A stretch of 64,000 nucleotides of DNA from Armatimonadota bacterium (lineage in GTDB: Bacteria; Sysuimicrobiota; Sysuimicrobiia; Sysuimicrobiales; Humicultoraceae), in the NCBI GenBank assembly GCA_031081715.1, contig JAVHMA010000003.1, positions 95,525 through 159,524 on the forward strand, in the 5' to 3' direction. A model generated the notes under the pieces. It made no database searches and was not told the origin of the DNA. It worked only from the letters and a program-made list of their open reading frames with translations. Position numbers and translations under genes: made by a program. How positions within the stretch are numbered: position 1 is the first letter of the stretch; the number at the start of each line of letters is the position of its first letter. Of the stretch, positions 26,128-34,246 are shown in pieces.

Positions 26128-27464
26128 GCCGGCTCCTCGGCGAACGCGGCCAGCGCGCGGTCGATGAACGCGTCGGCGCTGCCCAGGTAGCGCGCGGGGT
26201 CGAGCACGCGCTCCAGGGCCGCGCCGCTCAGCGCCGCGGCCACGCGCTCGTCTGCCGCGGCCGCCTCGCGCAGGTCGGCGCCGGCGCGCGCGGCCTGCGC
26301 GCACACGTCCGCGACCAGCCGGTAGGCCTCGTCGCGACCGGTGCGCGGGGCCAGGGCCATAACCAGCGCCTCGGCCATCATCAGCCCGTGCGCGGCAGTC
26401 ATGTTGGCGGCCATGCGGCCCTCGTCCACGGCGAGCGTCTCCACGGCACGGCGTACCCAGTCCACGGCGCCGGCAGCGTAGCGGAACAGGGCGGGCAGCG
26501 CCTCCCACTCGGCCTGCCACCCGCCGGCCCCGCGCTCGTGCTCCTGCACGCCGGCCGCGAGCAGCACGGGCACCACACCCAGGGCCAGCCGCGCGCACGC
26601 CGAGGCCGCGACGGCCTCGACGGGGTTACGCTTCTGCGGCATCGTCGAGGAGCGCCCGGCCCCGGCCTGCGCACCGGTCGAGACCTCGGCCACCTCGGTC
26701 TGGCTGAGCAGCACCAGGTCGCTTGCGATCTTGCCCATGGTCGCGGCCACGACGCCGAGGGCGCCCGCGACCTCGCCGATCCGGTCGCGCTCGGTGTGCC
26801 AGGGCACCTCCGGCGCCGCCAGATCGAGCTCGCGCGCAAGCAGCTCGGTCACACGCGGGCCGTCGGGTCCCAGCGCCGCCAGGGTGCCGGCGGCGCCGCC
26901 GAACTGCACCGCCAGCACGTGCGCCCGTACGTCGCGCAGCCGGCGGCGCAGCCGGGTCGCGGCGGCCAGCCACCGCGCGGCCTTCAATCCGAACGTGATC
27001 GGCACCGCGTGCTGAAGCAACGTGCGACCGGGCATCAGGCTGCCGCGGTAGCGGCTCGCGAGGCCCGCGCACGCCGCCGCCACATCGCGCAGGCCGCGCT
27101 CGAGCAGGCCCAGGCCGTCGCGCATCTGGAGGACGAGCGCGGTGTCCACGACGTCCTGGCTGGTGGCGCCCCAGTGCACGAACCCGCGGCCCGCCGCCGC
27201 GGTCCGCGCGGTGAGCCGCCGCACGAGCGGGACCGCCGGCGTGCCGGCCTCGGCCGCCTCGCGGAACAGCGCCGGCAGGTCGGGCTCATCGGCATCGCAA
27301 GCTGCTGCGATCGCCTCGGCGGCTGCTGGCGGGATGAGTCTCGCCGCCGCCTGGGCGCGGGCCAGCGCGGCCTCAAACGCGAGCATCCGCCGGACGAGCG
27401 CGGCACTGGAGAAGACCGACGCCATCTCCGGCGTGGTGAACATGGCCTCGGACAGATCGCTCAC
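26124..27464 (-). CDS. pcaB: 3-carboxy-cis,cis-muconate cycloisomerase (fumarase/ASL superfamily)
   Basis: Converts 3-carboxymuconate to 4-carboxymuconolactone in the protocatechuate pathway. It has 446 residues from a GTG at 27464, overlapping the CoA-transferase stop. The superfamily signature GRSSTMPQKRNPVE is at about residues 281-294 and the HWGATSQDVVDTAL segment at about 107-120. Adenylosuccinate lyase is the main alternative from sequence alone, but the position beside pcaHG and pcaC makes PcaB far more likely. Confidence 0.9.
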   Translation of the reverse strand: MSDLSEAMFTTPEMASVFSSAALVRRMLAFEAALARAQAAARLIPPAAAEAIAAACDADEPDLPALFREAAEAGTPAVPLVRRLTARTAAAGRGFVHWGATSQDVVDTALVLQMRDGLGLLERGLRDVAAACAGLASRYRGSLMPGRTLLQHAVPITFGLKAARWLAAATRLRRRLRDVRAHVLAVQFGGAAGTLAALGPDGPRVTELLARELDLAAPEVPWHTERDRIGEVAGALGVVAATMGKIASDLVLLSQTEVAEVSTGAQAGAGRSSTMPQKRNPVEAVAASACARLALGVVPVLLAAGVQEHERGAGGWQAEWEALPALFRYAAGAVDWVRRAVETLAVDEGRMAANMTAAHGLMMAEALVMALAPRTGRDEAYRLVADVCAQAARAGADLREAAAADERVAAALSGAALERVLDPARYLGSADAFIDRALAAFAEEPA

Positions 27465-28234
27465 GCCGGCGCCGCGGCCGGCGCGGACCGGGCCACCAGG
27501 TCGCGCAGCACCGCAAGCTCGTGCGGTGCGGGCGGCGGGGTCTCCTCCACCCGCGCCGCGAACCGGACCGGCCAACCGGTGCGCTCCGCGACCTGCTCGC
27601 GGGTGACGCCGGGGTGGGTGGAGGTCACGACGAGCTCCTTCGTCTCAGGGTCGGGCCGCAGCAGCGCCAGGTCGGTGATGACCAGCACCGGGCCCGCGGT
27701 GCGCAGGCCCGCCCGCGCGCGGTCGTCCCCGCCAGCGCCGTAGCCGAGCGACGTGATGAAGTCCAGCCGCGGCACGAACGACCGCCGCGTCTGCGCCAGC
27801 ACGACGAACACCTGCCGGCAGTGGCTCGCGATCTCTGGCGCACCACCCGCGCCGGGCAGCCGCACGGTGGGCCGGTCGTAGGCGCCGATCACGGTGGTGT
27901 TGATGTTGCCGAAGCGGTCGATCTGCGCCGCGCCGAGGAACCCCACGGTGATCCGCCCGCCCTGGAGCCAGTACGCGAACATCTCCGGCACCGAGACCGT
28001 GACCAGGGCGGTCTCGCACAGCTCCGGATCGCCGATCGACAGCGGCAGGACGTTGGGCCGCGTACCGATCGTGCCCGACTCGTAGATCAGCGTGATGGCC
28101 GGCGCGTGGGTCAGGCGCGCCAGGTTGCTCGCCGCGGACGGCAGGCCGATCCCCACGAAGCAGACGTCGCCGTTCGACAGCGCCCGCGCCGCCGCCACGG
28201 TCATCATCTCCGCCGGGGTGTAGGCCGCGCTCAT
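27461..28234 (-). CDS. CoA-transferase subunit B (3-oxoadipate CoA-transferase-like)
   Basis: A 257-residue beta subunit of a class I CoA-transferase. The active-site Glu is Glu52 in LIYESGTIG, which would form the glutamyl-CoA intermediate; the closing segment VVTSTHPGVTREQVAERTGW is typical. The length is nearer to the GctB/IpdB group than to short PcaJ proteins. Unlike IpdB-type hydrolases it keeps the catalytic Glu, so true CoA transfer is expected. The ATG at 28234 overlaps the subunit A stop (ATGA). In this operon 3-oxoadipate is the likely acceptor. Confidence 0.85.
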   Translation of the reverse strand: MSAAYTPAEMMTVAAARALSNGDVCFVGIGLPSAASNLARLTHAPAITLIYESGTIGTRPNVLPLSIGDPELCETALVTVSVPEMFAYWLQGGRITVGFLGAAQIDRFGNINTTVIGAYDRPTVRLPGAGGAPEIASHCRQVFVVLAQTRRSFVPRLDFITSLGYGAGGDDRARAGLRTAGPVLVITDLALLRPDPETKELVVTSTHPGVTREQVAERTGWPVRFAARVEETPPPAPHELAVLRDLVARSAPAAAPA

Positions 28235-29088
28235 CCGGCCCGTGTCCGCGCGCCGGGCGCCAGCACGTGCTCGCGCATCCAGGCCAGGAACGCTTCCCGG
28301 TCGCGCGAGATGCCGTCCCACGCCGCGTAGAAGGCGTTGTCGCGGCCGTAGTAGCCGTGCGCGTACGACGGCCGCGCGCCGCCGGGCGCCTCCACGATCG
28401 CGTCGAGCGTCCACGCGGGCAGCACCACCGCGTTCGGGCTGCGCAGCCGCAGGTCGTCGGCGACCTCCTCGACCGTGGCGATCGCGCGCCGCGCGGCGAG
28501 CACCGCCTCCTTCTGAACCCCCACGATGCCCTCGACCAGCACGTTACCGCGGCGGTCGGCGCGCTGCGCGTGGATGATCGCCACATCGGGCCGCAGCGCC
28601 GGGATGGCGGCCAGGCGCTCACCCGTGAAGGGGCACTCGATAGCGCGGACGTTCGGGTTGACGCGGGCCAGGTCGGTGCCCAGGTAACCGCGGAGCACGG
28701 CGCAAGGCAGGCCGGCGGCGCCGGCGGCGTAGGCGTGCGCCATGCCCGCGTGCGTGTGCTCCTCGAGCTCCAGCGGACGCGGCCAGCCGCGCTCCACCGC
28801 GTCGCGGAGCCGGTGGAGCGAGCCGACCCCCGGGTTTCCGCCCCACGAGAACACCAACCGCCGCGCGCAGCCCATACCGATCATCTGGTCATAGATCAGG
28901 TCGGGCGTCATGCGGACCAGGGTGAGGTCGCGCTTCCCCTGCCGGATGACCTCGTGCCCGGCCGCGAAGGGAATGAGGTGGGTAAAGCCCTCCATCGCCA
29001 CGGTGTCGCCGTCGCGGACGTAGGTGGCCACCGCCTCCGCGAGCGTCAGGAAGCGGGGCGTGCGGGGAAGCCGGTCGTCCTGGCTCAA
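28231..29088 (-). CDS. CoA-transferase subunit A (3-oxoadipate CoA-transferase-like)
   Basis: A 285-residue alpha subunit. It contains the FVRDGDTVAMEGF-like opening (seen as YVRDGDTVAMEGFTHLIP, 23-40), the glycine-rich WGGNPGVGSLHRLRDA segment, and ADRRGNVLVEG. The start is a TTG overlapping the pcaG stop (TTGA); there is no better start because the conserved region begins within 25 residues. It acts with the adjacent subunit B to activate 3-oxoadipate using succinyl-CoA. Confidence 0.85.
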   Translation of the reverse strand: MSQDDRLPRTPRFLTLAEAVATYVRDGDTVAMEGFTHLIPFAAGHEVIRQGKRDLTLVRMTPDLIYDQMIGMGCARRLVFSWGGNPGVGSLHRLRDAVERGWPRPLELEEHTHAGMAHAYAAGAAGLPCAVLRGYLGTDLARVNPNVRAIECPFTGERLAAIPALRPDVAIIHAQRADRRGNVLVEGIVGVQKEAVLAARRAIATVEEVADDLRLRSPNAVVLPAWTLDAIVEAPGGARPSYAHGYYGRDNAFYAAWDGISRDREAFLAWMREHVLAPGARTRAG

Positions 29089-29657
29089 AGCTCGAAGAAC
29101 ACCGTCTCGCCGTCGCCCTGCAGCACAATGTCGAACCGGTAGAGCGCCGTACCGTCGGAGGGCAGCCGCCGGGCCAGCAGGGTCGCCCGGCGCGCCGGCG
29201 GCACGAGCCGCAGAATCGGGTCCGCCGCGGTGGCGGCGTCGTCCTCGAAGTACAGGCGCGTGAACAGGTGGTCCAGCACCCCGCGCGCGCTGACGGCCAC
29301 GTTGATGTGCGCGGCCTGGAGCGTGTCGCCACGGAAGGGAACCGGGCCGGGCCGCACGGTCTCGAACCAGAAGGCGCCCGCCTCCTCGGTCGCCGACCGG
29401 CCGAAGCCGATGAAGGCCGGGTCGAGCGGGACCGGCCGTTCGTCCAGCGGATGGCGATAGCGGCCGGCCGCGTTCGCCTGCCAGATCTCCACCATCGCGT
29501 CGGTCACCGGCGCGCGGTCGCCGTCATAGACGCACCCCTCGATGCGGATGCGTTCGCCCCTGGTCTGCGGCCCGACCAGCACGTTCGCCCCCGGCCGGAC
29601 GATCCCGTGAAAGAACGGACCGACGGTCAGCGACGGGGTCGGCGCCGGTGCACTCAT
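29085..29657 (-). CDS. pcaG: protocatechuate 3,4-dioxygenase alpha subunit
   Basis: A 190-residue intradiol dioxygenase subunit beginning TPSLTVGPFFHGIV, the standard PcaG opening. It keeps MVEIWQANAAGRYRHPLD and AAHINVAVSARGVLDHLFTRLYF. As in other alpha subunits the iron ligands are not all conserved; catalysis sits in PcaH. The ATG at 29657 overlaps the pcaH stop (ATGA). Confidence 0.94.
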   Translation of the reverse strand: MSAPAPTPSLTVGPFFHGIVRPGANVLVGPQTRGERIRIEGCVYDGDRAPVTDAMVEIWQANAAGRYRHPLDERPVPLDPAFIGFGRSATEEAGAFWFETVRPGPVPFRGDTLQAAHINVAVSARGVLDHLFTRLYFEDDAATAADPILRLVPPARRATLLARRLPSDGTALYRFDIVLQGDGETVFFEL

Positions 29658-30376
29658 TGCCGGTCGCGGGCTGACGCCTCGAACGGCTCCGCGGGCGTCG
29701 CCCGCGGCCCCACGAGCACGACGTCGAACCGATAGCCGAGCGCGTATCCGGGTTGCGTCACATCGTGCGCGTAGTGGGCCACGAGCCGCTCGCGCGCCGG
29801 GGCCGGGACCGCGTTGAAGATCGGGTCGAGCGCCAGCAGCGGGTCGCCGGGGAAGAACATCTGCGTGATCAGCCGCGAGCCCCAGGCCGGTCCGAGCAGC
29901 GAGAAATGGATGTGGGGCGGCCGCCAGGCGTTGGGATGGTTCTCCCACGGGTACGCGCCTGGCCGGATCGTGACGAACCGGTAGACGCCGTCCGCGTTCG
30001 TGAGACAGCGGCCCCAGCCCAGGAAGTTCGGGTCGAGCGGCGCGCCGTGCTGGTCTACTTTATGCCGGTAACGACCAGCGGCGTTGGCCTGCCACACCTC
30101 GACGAGCGCACCGGCTATGGGCTCGTCGCGGTGGTCGGTTACCCGGCCGACAACGATCATGCGCTCGCCGATCGCCTCCTCACCGGTCCCCATGTTGCGC
30201 GTCAGGTCCGCGTCCTCGGTGCTGACCTGACTGACCGCAGGGCCGGGACCCGTGAGCTCCGAGAGCGTCACCGGCAACCGCACCGGCGGGTGGCGCGGCG
30301 ACCGCCTGACCGTGGCCCGGTACGCCTCATAGAAGTACGGCGGGTAGGTCGCCGGGTCGCGGCGGGTGCTGCTCAC
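29654..30376 (-). CDS. pcaH: protocatechuate 3,4-dioxygenase beta subunit
   Basis: Catalytic Fe(III) subunit that opens protocatechuate between its two hydroxyls. It has 240 residues. All four iron ligands are in place: Tyr103 (GRYRHK), Tyr142 (AYPWENH), His155 and His157 (PPHIHFS), with the same spacing (39, 13, 2) as Pseudomonas PcaH. The N-terminus has the family PPYFYEAYRATVRRSPRHP segment. It starts at a GTG overlapping the pcaC stop. Confidence 0.96.
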   Translation of the reverse strand: MSSTRRDPATYPPYFYEAYRATVRRSPRHPPVRLPVTLSELTGPGPAVSQVSTEDADLTRNMGTGEEAIGERMIVVGRVTDHRDEPIAGALVEVWQANAAGRYRHKVDQHGAPLDPNFLGWGRCLTNADGVYRFVTIRPGAYPWENHPNAWRPPHIHFSLLGPAWGSRLITQMFFPGDPLLALDPIFNAVPAPARERLVAHYAHDVTQPGYALGYRFDVVLVGPRATPAEPFEASARDRQ

Positions 30377-30777
30377 GGCCGGCCGGCCTCGGGCGCCTGC
30401 GGCGCGGGAGCGCCGGATGCGCCCAGCTCGACCTTCGCCGTCGCGAAGGCGTGGTTGGCCGCGGGCACGCCGGCGTAGACCGCCACGTGGAGCAGGGTCT
30501 CGGCGATCTCTCGCGCGTCCACGCCGGTGTTTCGGCTGGCGCGCAGGTGCAGGGCGAGCTCGTCGCGGCCGAGCGCGGCCAGAATCGCGATCGTCACCAG
30601 GCTGCGCGTCCGCCGGTCCAGGCCCGGGCGCGCCCAGACCGAGCCCCAGGCCACCTCGGTGATGAACCGCTGGAAGTCGGCGTCCAGCGGCGTTTGTGCG
30701 GCCTCTGCCGCGGCGACGTGGTCGGCGCCGAGCACCTCACGGCGCACCCTCCTGCCGATCTCGAGCCGCGACTCCAT
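30373..30777 (-). CDS. pcaC: 4-carboxymuconolactone decarboxylase
   Basis: Small all-helical decarboxylase (134 residues) that produces 3-oxoadipate enol-lactone. It matches the PcaC pattern: RREVLGADHV, then PLDADFQRFITEVAWGSVW, then SLVTIAILAALGRDELALHLRA and GVPAANHAFATAK. The ATG at 30777 is chosen where similarity begins. First gene of the seven-gene overlapping pca block. A gap of 86 nt with no T-run terminator separates it from the acetamidase gene upstream. Confidence 0.93.
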   Translation of the reverse strand: MESRLEIGRRVRREVLGADHVAAAEAAQTPLDADFQRFITEVAWGSVWARPGLDRRTRSLVTIAILAALGRDELALHLRASRNTGVDAREIAETLLHVAVYAGVPAANHAFATAKVELGASGAPAPQAPEAGRP

Positions 30778-30863
30778 CTCGTCACCCCGGGCCGAGGGAT
30801 GACCCCTAACTTCTCCGCCCGGCGGCGCCCTTCCTCGACCCGGTGCCGCCCGCCGCGGCGCGC

Positions 30864-31799
30864 CTACCTCCGGAACACCGCCAGGGGCAGCAACGCGCTG
30901 ACCACGTAGACGCCCGCGTCCACGATCTCCGAGATCTTGAGGTCCACGCACAGGCTGGCCAGCACGTAGGCGTCCTCGCGCGACAGGTGGTAGGTCGCCG
31001 CCAGGTGGTCGATCATCGCCCGCAACGCGTCCTGCGCGCCCTTGTAGAGGTCGGCGTTGACGCCCGTGGTCCCGTACCAGCCGGCGTGGTTGACCTTCGG
31101 GGTGAGCGGGCCCGGATGGAGGAACTGCGGCGCGGGAATGCGCCGCCCGCGCTGCAGGGTGAACCGTAGCGCGGCGTACATCGGCGCCTCGATGCCCGTC
31201 ACGCAGACCTCGCCGTCACCCTGGGCGGCGTGCGCGTCCCCGCAGGAGAACCGCGCGCCCGGCACCTGGACCGGCAGGTAAAGCGTCGTCCCGCGCGTGA
31301 GCTGCCGGGTGTCCAGGTTGCCGCCAAAGACCCCGGGCGGCATGACCGCCTGGTGGTCCGCGCCGGCCGGGCAGACGCCCATGGTTCCGAAGAACGGCTC
31401 GATGGGCACGGCGATGTCGTCGCGCAGCCACGCCGCGTCCCCACCGCTGAGGTCGAAGACCCGGAGATAGGGCTGCGTGAACTCGTCGGGCAGCAGGCCG
31501 AAACCGGGCAGGATCGCAGTCCAGCCCCAGCCTTCGGTGTGCATGTCGAGGATCTCGACAGCCAGTGTGTCCCCGGGCGCTGCCCCGTGCACCGCGATCG
31601 GCCCGGCGAGGGGATAGATCCGGTTCCAGTCCAGCGTCGGGATCACCTCGGCCGTGGAGGTCGGGCCGACCTGGTTGTCGCTGACGTCGCGCGTGCGGAC
31701 GACCACGACATCGCCGCTGTCGACGGTGAGGACCGGCTCGTGTCGGACATCCCAGGTAAAGTGCACCCGATCTTCCGGGAAGTAGTGCGTCCTCGCCAT
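30864..31799 (-). CDS. acetamidase/formamidase family protein
   Basis: A 311-residue amidase of the FmdA/AmdA family. The conserved zinc-site regions are visible: NQVGPTSTAEVIPTLDWNRIYPLAGPI, then GDTLAVEILDM, then FSCGDAHAAQGDGEVCVTGIE. It would release ammonia from a small amide. It lies between the class II aldolase (11 nt upstream) and pcaC. Its natural substrate and its link to ring cleavage are unknown. Confidence 0.88.
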   Translation of the reverse strand: MARTHYFPEDRVHFTWDVRHEPVLTVDSGDVVVVRTRDVSDNQVGPTSTAEVIPTLDWNRIYPLAGPIAVHGAAPGDTLAVEILDMHTEGWGWTAILPGFGLLPDEFTQPYLRVFDLSGGDAAWLRDDIAVPIEPFFGTMGVCPAGADHQAVMPPGVFGGNLDTRQLTRGTTLYLPVQVPGARFSCGDAHAAQGDGEVCVTGIEAPMYAALRFTLQRGRRIPAPQFLHPGPLTPKVNHAGWYGTTGVNADLYKGAQDALRAMIDHLAATYHLSREDAYVLASLCVDLKISEIVDAGVYVVSALLPLAVFRR

Positions 31800-31810
31800 G
31801 GGTCTCCTCC

Positions 31811-32512
31811 TTAGCTTCGCCGCGCCTCGGCCCGGCGCCGCAGGTAGGCCCAGGCCTGATGGACGAGCTCGGGCGGGTAGCAGTGCCCGCGCTTCGCCAG
31901 GGCCTCCTCGTCATCGGACCAGGTCGCGAGCTCGCCCGCGGCCATCGCGAGCAACTGCTTCCAGCACGCGCGCTCCAGCAAAATCGCCGCCACCACCGCG
32001 GTTTCGATGTCGGCGGCAGCGGTCACGATTCCGTGGTGGACCATCAGCGCCGCGTTCCGCCGCCCCAGCGTCTCGGCCAGCGCGCGGCCTAGCGCCGGGG
32101 TCAGGATCAGGTCGCCGGTCAGTGCGAACCGCGCGATCTCCGGCGGCACGAAGAACGTCGCCTCGTGCGAGATCGGACGCAGCGGCTGGCCGAGCGCGGC
32201 GAACGCGACCGTGTGCGGCGCGTGCGTGTGCACGACGCTACCCACCTCGGGCCGGGCCCGCATGATCTCGGTGTGGATCGGGTACTCCGCGTGCCGCCGG
32301 CCGGTCCCCTCGAGGACCTCGCCGTCCCACCCGACCAGGAGCACGCGCTCCGGCGTGACCTCCTCGAACCCCCACCCCGCGGCCTTCATCCAGACCCCGC
32401 GGCCGCCGGGGTCGCGCACGGAAACGTGGCCCCAGACCAGGTCGCCGTGGTCCGCGAGCGCCAGCACCTGGGAGCCGGCGACGACCTGGGCGCGGACCTC
32501 GTCGTCGGTCAT
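31811..32512 (-). CDS. class II aldolase/adducin family protein
   Basis: A 233-residue zinc aldolase-fold protein (L-fuculose-phosphate aldolase/RhaD/AraD type). Zinc and catalytic elements are seen: the WGHVSVR opening, the Glu in ATFFVPPE, the HTHAPHT pair (VVHTHAPH), and the later VHHGIV His. Family members also include decarboxylating and dehydrating enzymes of aromatic side chains. It overlaps the bicupin stop by 4 nt (ATGA), so the two work from one transcript. Confidence 0.87.
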   Translation of the reverse strand: MTDDEVRAQVVAGSQVLALADHGDLVWGHVSVRDPGGRGVWMKAAGWGFEEVTPERVLLVGWDGEVLEGTGRRHAEYPIHTEIMRARPEVGSVVHTHAPHTVAFAALGQPLRPISHEATFFVPPEIARFALTGDLILTPALGRALAETLGRRNAALMVHHGIVTAAADIETAVVAAILLERACWKQLLAMAAGELATWSDDEEALAKRGHCYPPELVHQAWAYLRRRAEARRS

Positions 32513-33720
32513 CCGCCGGTGCCGGACCCGTCCGGCCGGCGGTAGAACGCCTCGTCCATCCGGCTCTCGCCGCCCTCGGCGCGCAGCGCCGCCTCCCACT
32601 CGCGCCGGATGTGTGGATCCTCGTCCCAGTAGGGAATCGCGCTGCCGCCTTCCTCCAGGTGCATGGCGTTGCGGTCCAGCACTTGCTCGCCCGGCCGGCC
32701 CGGCTCGCGGCCGGTGCCGCGGCCGAACGGCCCGAACCACGCCATCAGCCGCAGTGGCCCGCGGCTGATCCCAAAGTGCTGGTGGAACCACTGGCCGCCC
32801 ATCGGCGCCGCGCTGACCATGCCCACGGGCTCGTAGTCCTGGCGCACCACCCATTCGGCGCGGCCGCTCTCCCAGGGCCGCGTGCCGGCCTCGCGCGGCC
32901 ACGCGTAGGTGTACCCCTTCCCCTTCAGGCAAATGAGCACGGCGGCCGACTCGTGGGCGTGCGCCTTCGAGTAGCGGCCGGTCTCATGCTGGCCGATCCA
33001 CAAGTAGAAGACGTTGCGGTCCAGCGCCGGCTCGAGCCGGCGGAACCCTGGCGAGCGGCGGTTGTCCAGCGGCAGCGGGCAGTTCACCGCGTCGGGCACG
33101 ATGTTGGTGCGCACCATCGCCAGGCCTCGGTGCGGGTCGGGCTCGATGTCCTGGAGGTTGGCGCGGAAGTACCCTTCGCCGCCGTCGTAGCGGTCGCGGA
33201 ACGCGTAGGGGCAGTTGAACACGAACTCGGCGTTCCCGAAGAGGTTGATGACCGATGGCGCGGTCGTGCCCACCAGCAGCAGCGCCGGCCCGGAGGCCAT
33301 GCCGTTGATCAGCCGGTGGTGGGTGTTCAAGGGAATGGTGAACAGCGAGCCCGGCTGCCACTCGAAGACCTCGCGGCCGGGACCGTCGTCGGTCCACACC
33401 TCAGCCGCGCCGCGGCCCTCGACGACGAAGACCACCTCTTCGAAGAGGTGCCGCTCGGGCGCCAGCGCGGACGCTGGCGGGATCTCGACCACATAGCCGC
33501 CCCAGAGACCCTCGGTGCCGTAGAGCTGAATGAACGTGCCCCGGCCGCCCAGCCGGCGCCACGCGCCGAGCTCGAGGTCCTGCACCCGGCGCACCCCGAT
33601 CCCGCGGTAGACGGGGATGCCTTCGGACGCCATGTAGGTGTCGTATGGCGCGGGCGGCCGCCGCCACCGGCCCCACCCGGCGCGGTCGTAGCCGGTCGGC
33701 TCACGCCATGTCTTGGTCAT
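32509..33720 (-). CDS. bicupin protein, possible aromatic ring dioxygenase
   Basis: A 403-residue protein with two cupin domains. The first has PERHLFEEVVFVVEGRGAAEVW with the tail PLNTHHRLING; the second has SKAHAHESAAVLICLKGKGYTYAW and WFHQHFG. Bicupins of this size include gentisate 1,2-dioxygenases, but the match is only general. It is clearly paralogous to the protein at 36964-38070. Separated from tctB by 40 nt. Confidence 0.75.
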   Translation of the reverse strand: MTKTWREPTGYDRAGWGRWRRPPAPYDTYMASEGIPVYRGIGVRRVQDLELGAWRRLGGRGTFIQLYGTEGLWGGYVVEIPPASALAPERHLFEEVVFVVEGRGAAEVWTDDGPGREVFEWQPGSLFTIPLNTHHRLINGMASGPALLLVGTTAPSVINLFGNAEFVFNCPYAFRDRYDGGEGYFRANLQDIEPDPHRGLAMVRTNIVPDAVNCPLPLDNRRSPGFRRLEPALDRNVFYLWIGQHETGRYSKAHAHESAAVLICLKGKGYTYAWPREAGTRPWESGRAEWVVRQDYEPVGMVSAAPMGGQWFHQHFGISRGPLRLMAWFGPFGRGTGREPGRPGEQVLDRNAMHLEEGGSAIPYWDEDPHIRREWEAALRAEGGESRMDEAFYRRPDGSGTGG

Positions 33721-33760
33721 CGCGCTCCCTCGCGAGGCGGCTTTGCGTGCCTTGCGGCCG

Positions 33761-34246
33761 TCACCTGCCGAGCCAGCGCCACAGCAGGCCCTCGGCGAAC
33801 GGCACGTGCAGCAATCGCACGAACAGCAGGTGGAACCCCAACGTCGCGCCCGCGGTCAGCGCCAGCGCGCCCGGCCAGCCCTCGCGCGCCTGCGCGCGCA
33901 GGTAGCCGAAGACGAACGCCGGCACGGCCACCGGGAAGCCGACGAGCAGGACGGCGAGGTAGAACCCGACGAGCCAGGCCACGGCCACCAGCGTCCGGCG
34001 CCGCGCGACGTCGGGCGCCACGTCGGCGGAGAGCGCGACGTCCATCGCCACAGCCTCCGACTCCTCGCGCCCGCGCAGGCTGAGCAGGGTCTCGCTGGCG
34101 GCCAGGAGGAGCAGCGGGATGCCCACGGCGCGCGGGTAGAGCGCGGCCTTGGCCGGCCAGCCCGCGGTCTGGACCAGGGCCCAGGCCGCGGCGAGCGCGA
34201 CGCCGCCCGAGAACAGGACGCGGCCGTCCAGCCGGGCGGCCCTCAC
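33761..34246 (-). CDS. tctB: tripartite tricarboxylate transporter small membrane subunit TctB
   Basis: A 161-residue inner-membrane protein with about four hydrophobic segments (VLFSGGVALAAAWALV, LYPRAVGIPLLLLAA, AWLVGFYLAVLLVGFP, ALALTAGATLGFHLLF), as usual for TctB. It starts at a GTG overlapping the tctA stop. It works with TctA and the periplasmic TctC to import an organic acid driven by an ion gradient. Confidence 0.86.
   Translation of the reverse strand: MRAARLDGRVLFSGGVALAAAWALVQTAGWPAKAALYPRAVGIPLLLLAASETLLSLRGREESEAVAMDVALSADVAPDVARRRTLVAVAWLVGFYLAVLLVGFPVAVPAFVFGYLRAQAREGWPGALALTAGATLGFHLLFVRLLHVPFAEGLLWRWLGR

Noticed and set aside
28231..29088. IpdA/IpdB steroid ring-opening hydrolase
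   Set aside because: The partner subunit B keeps the catalytic Glu52 of true CoA-transferases, and the genes are embedded in a pca operon.
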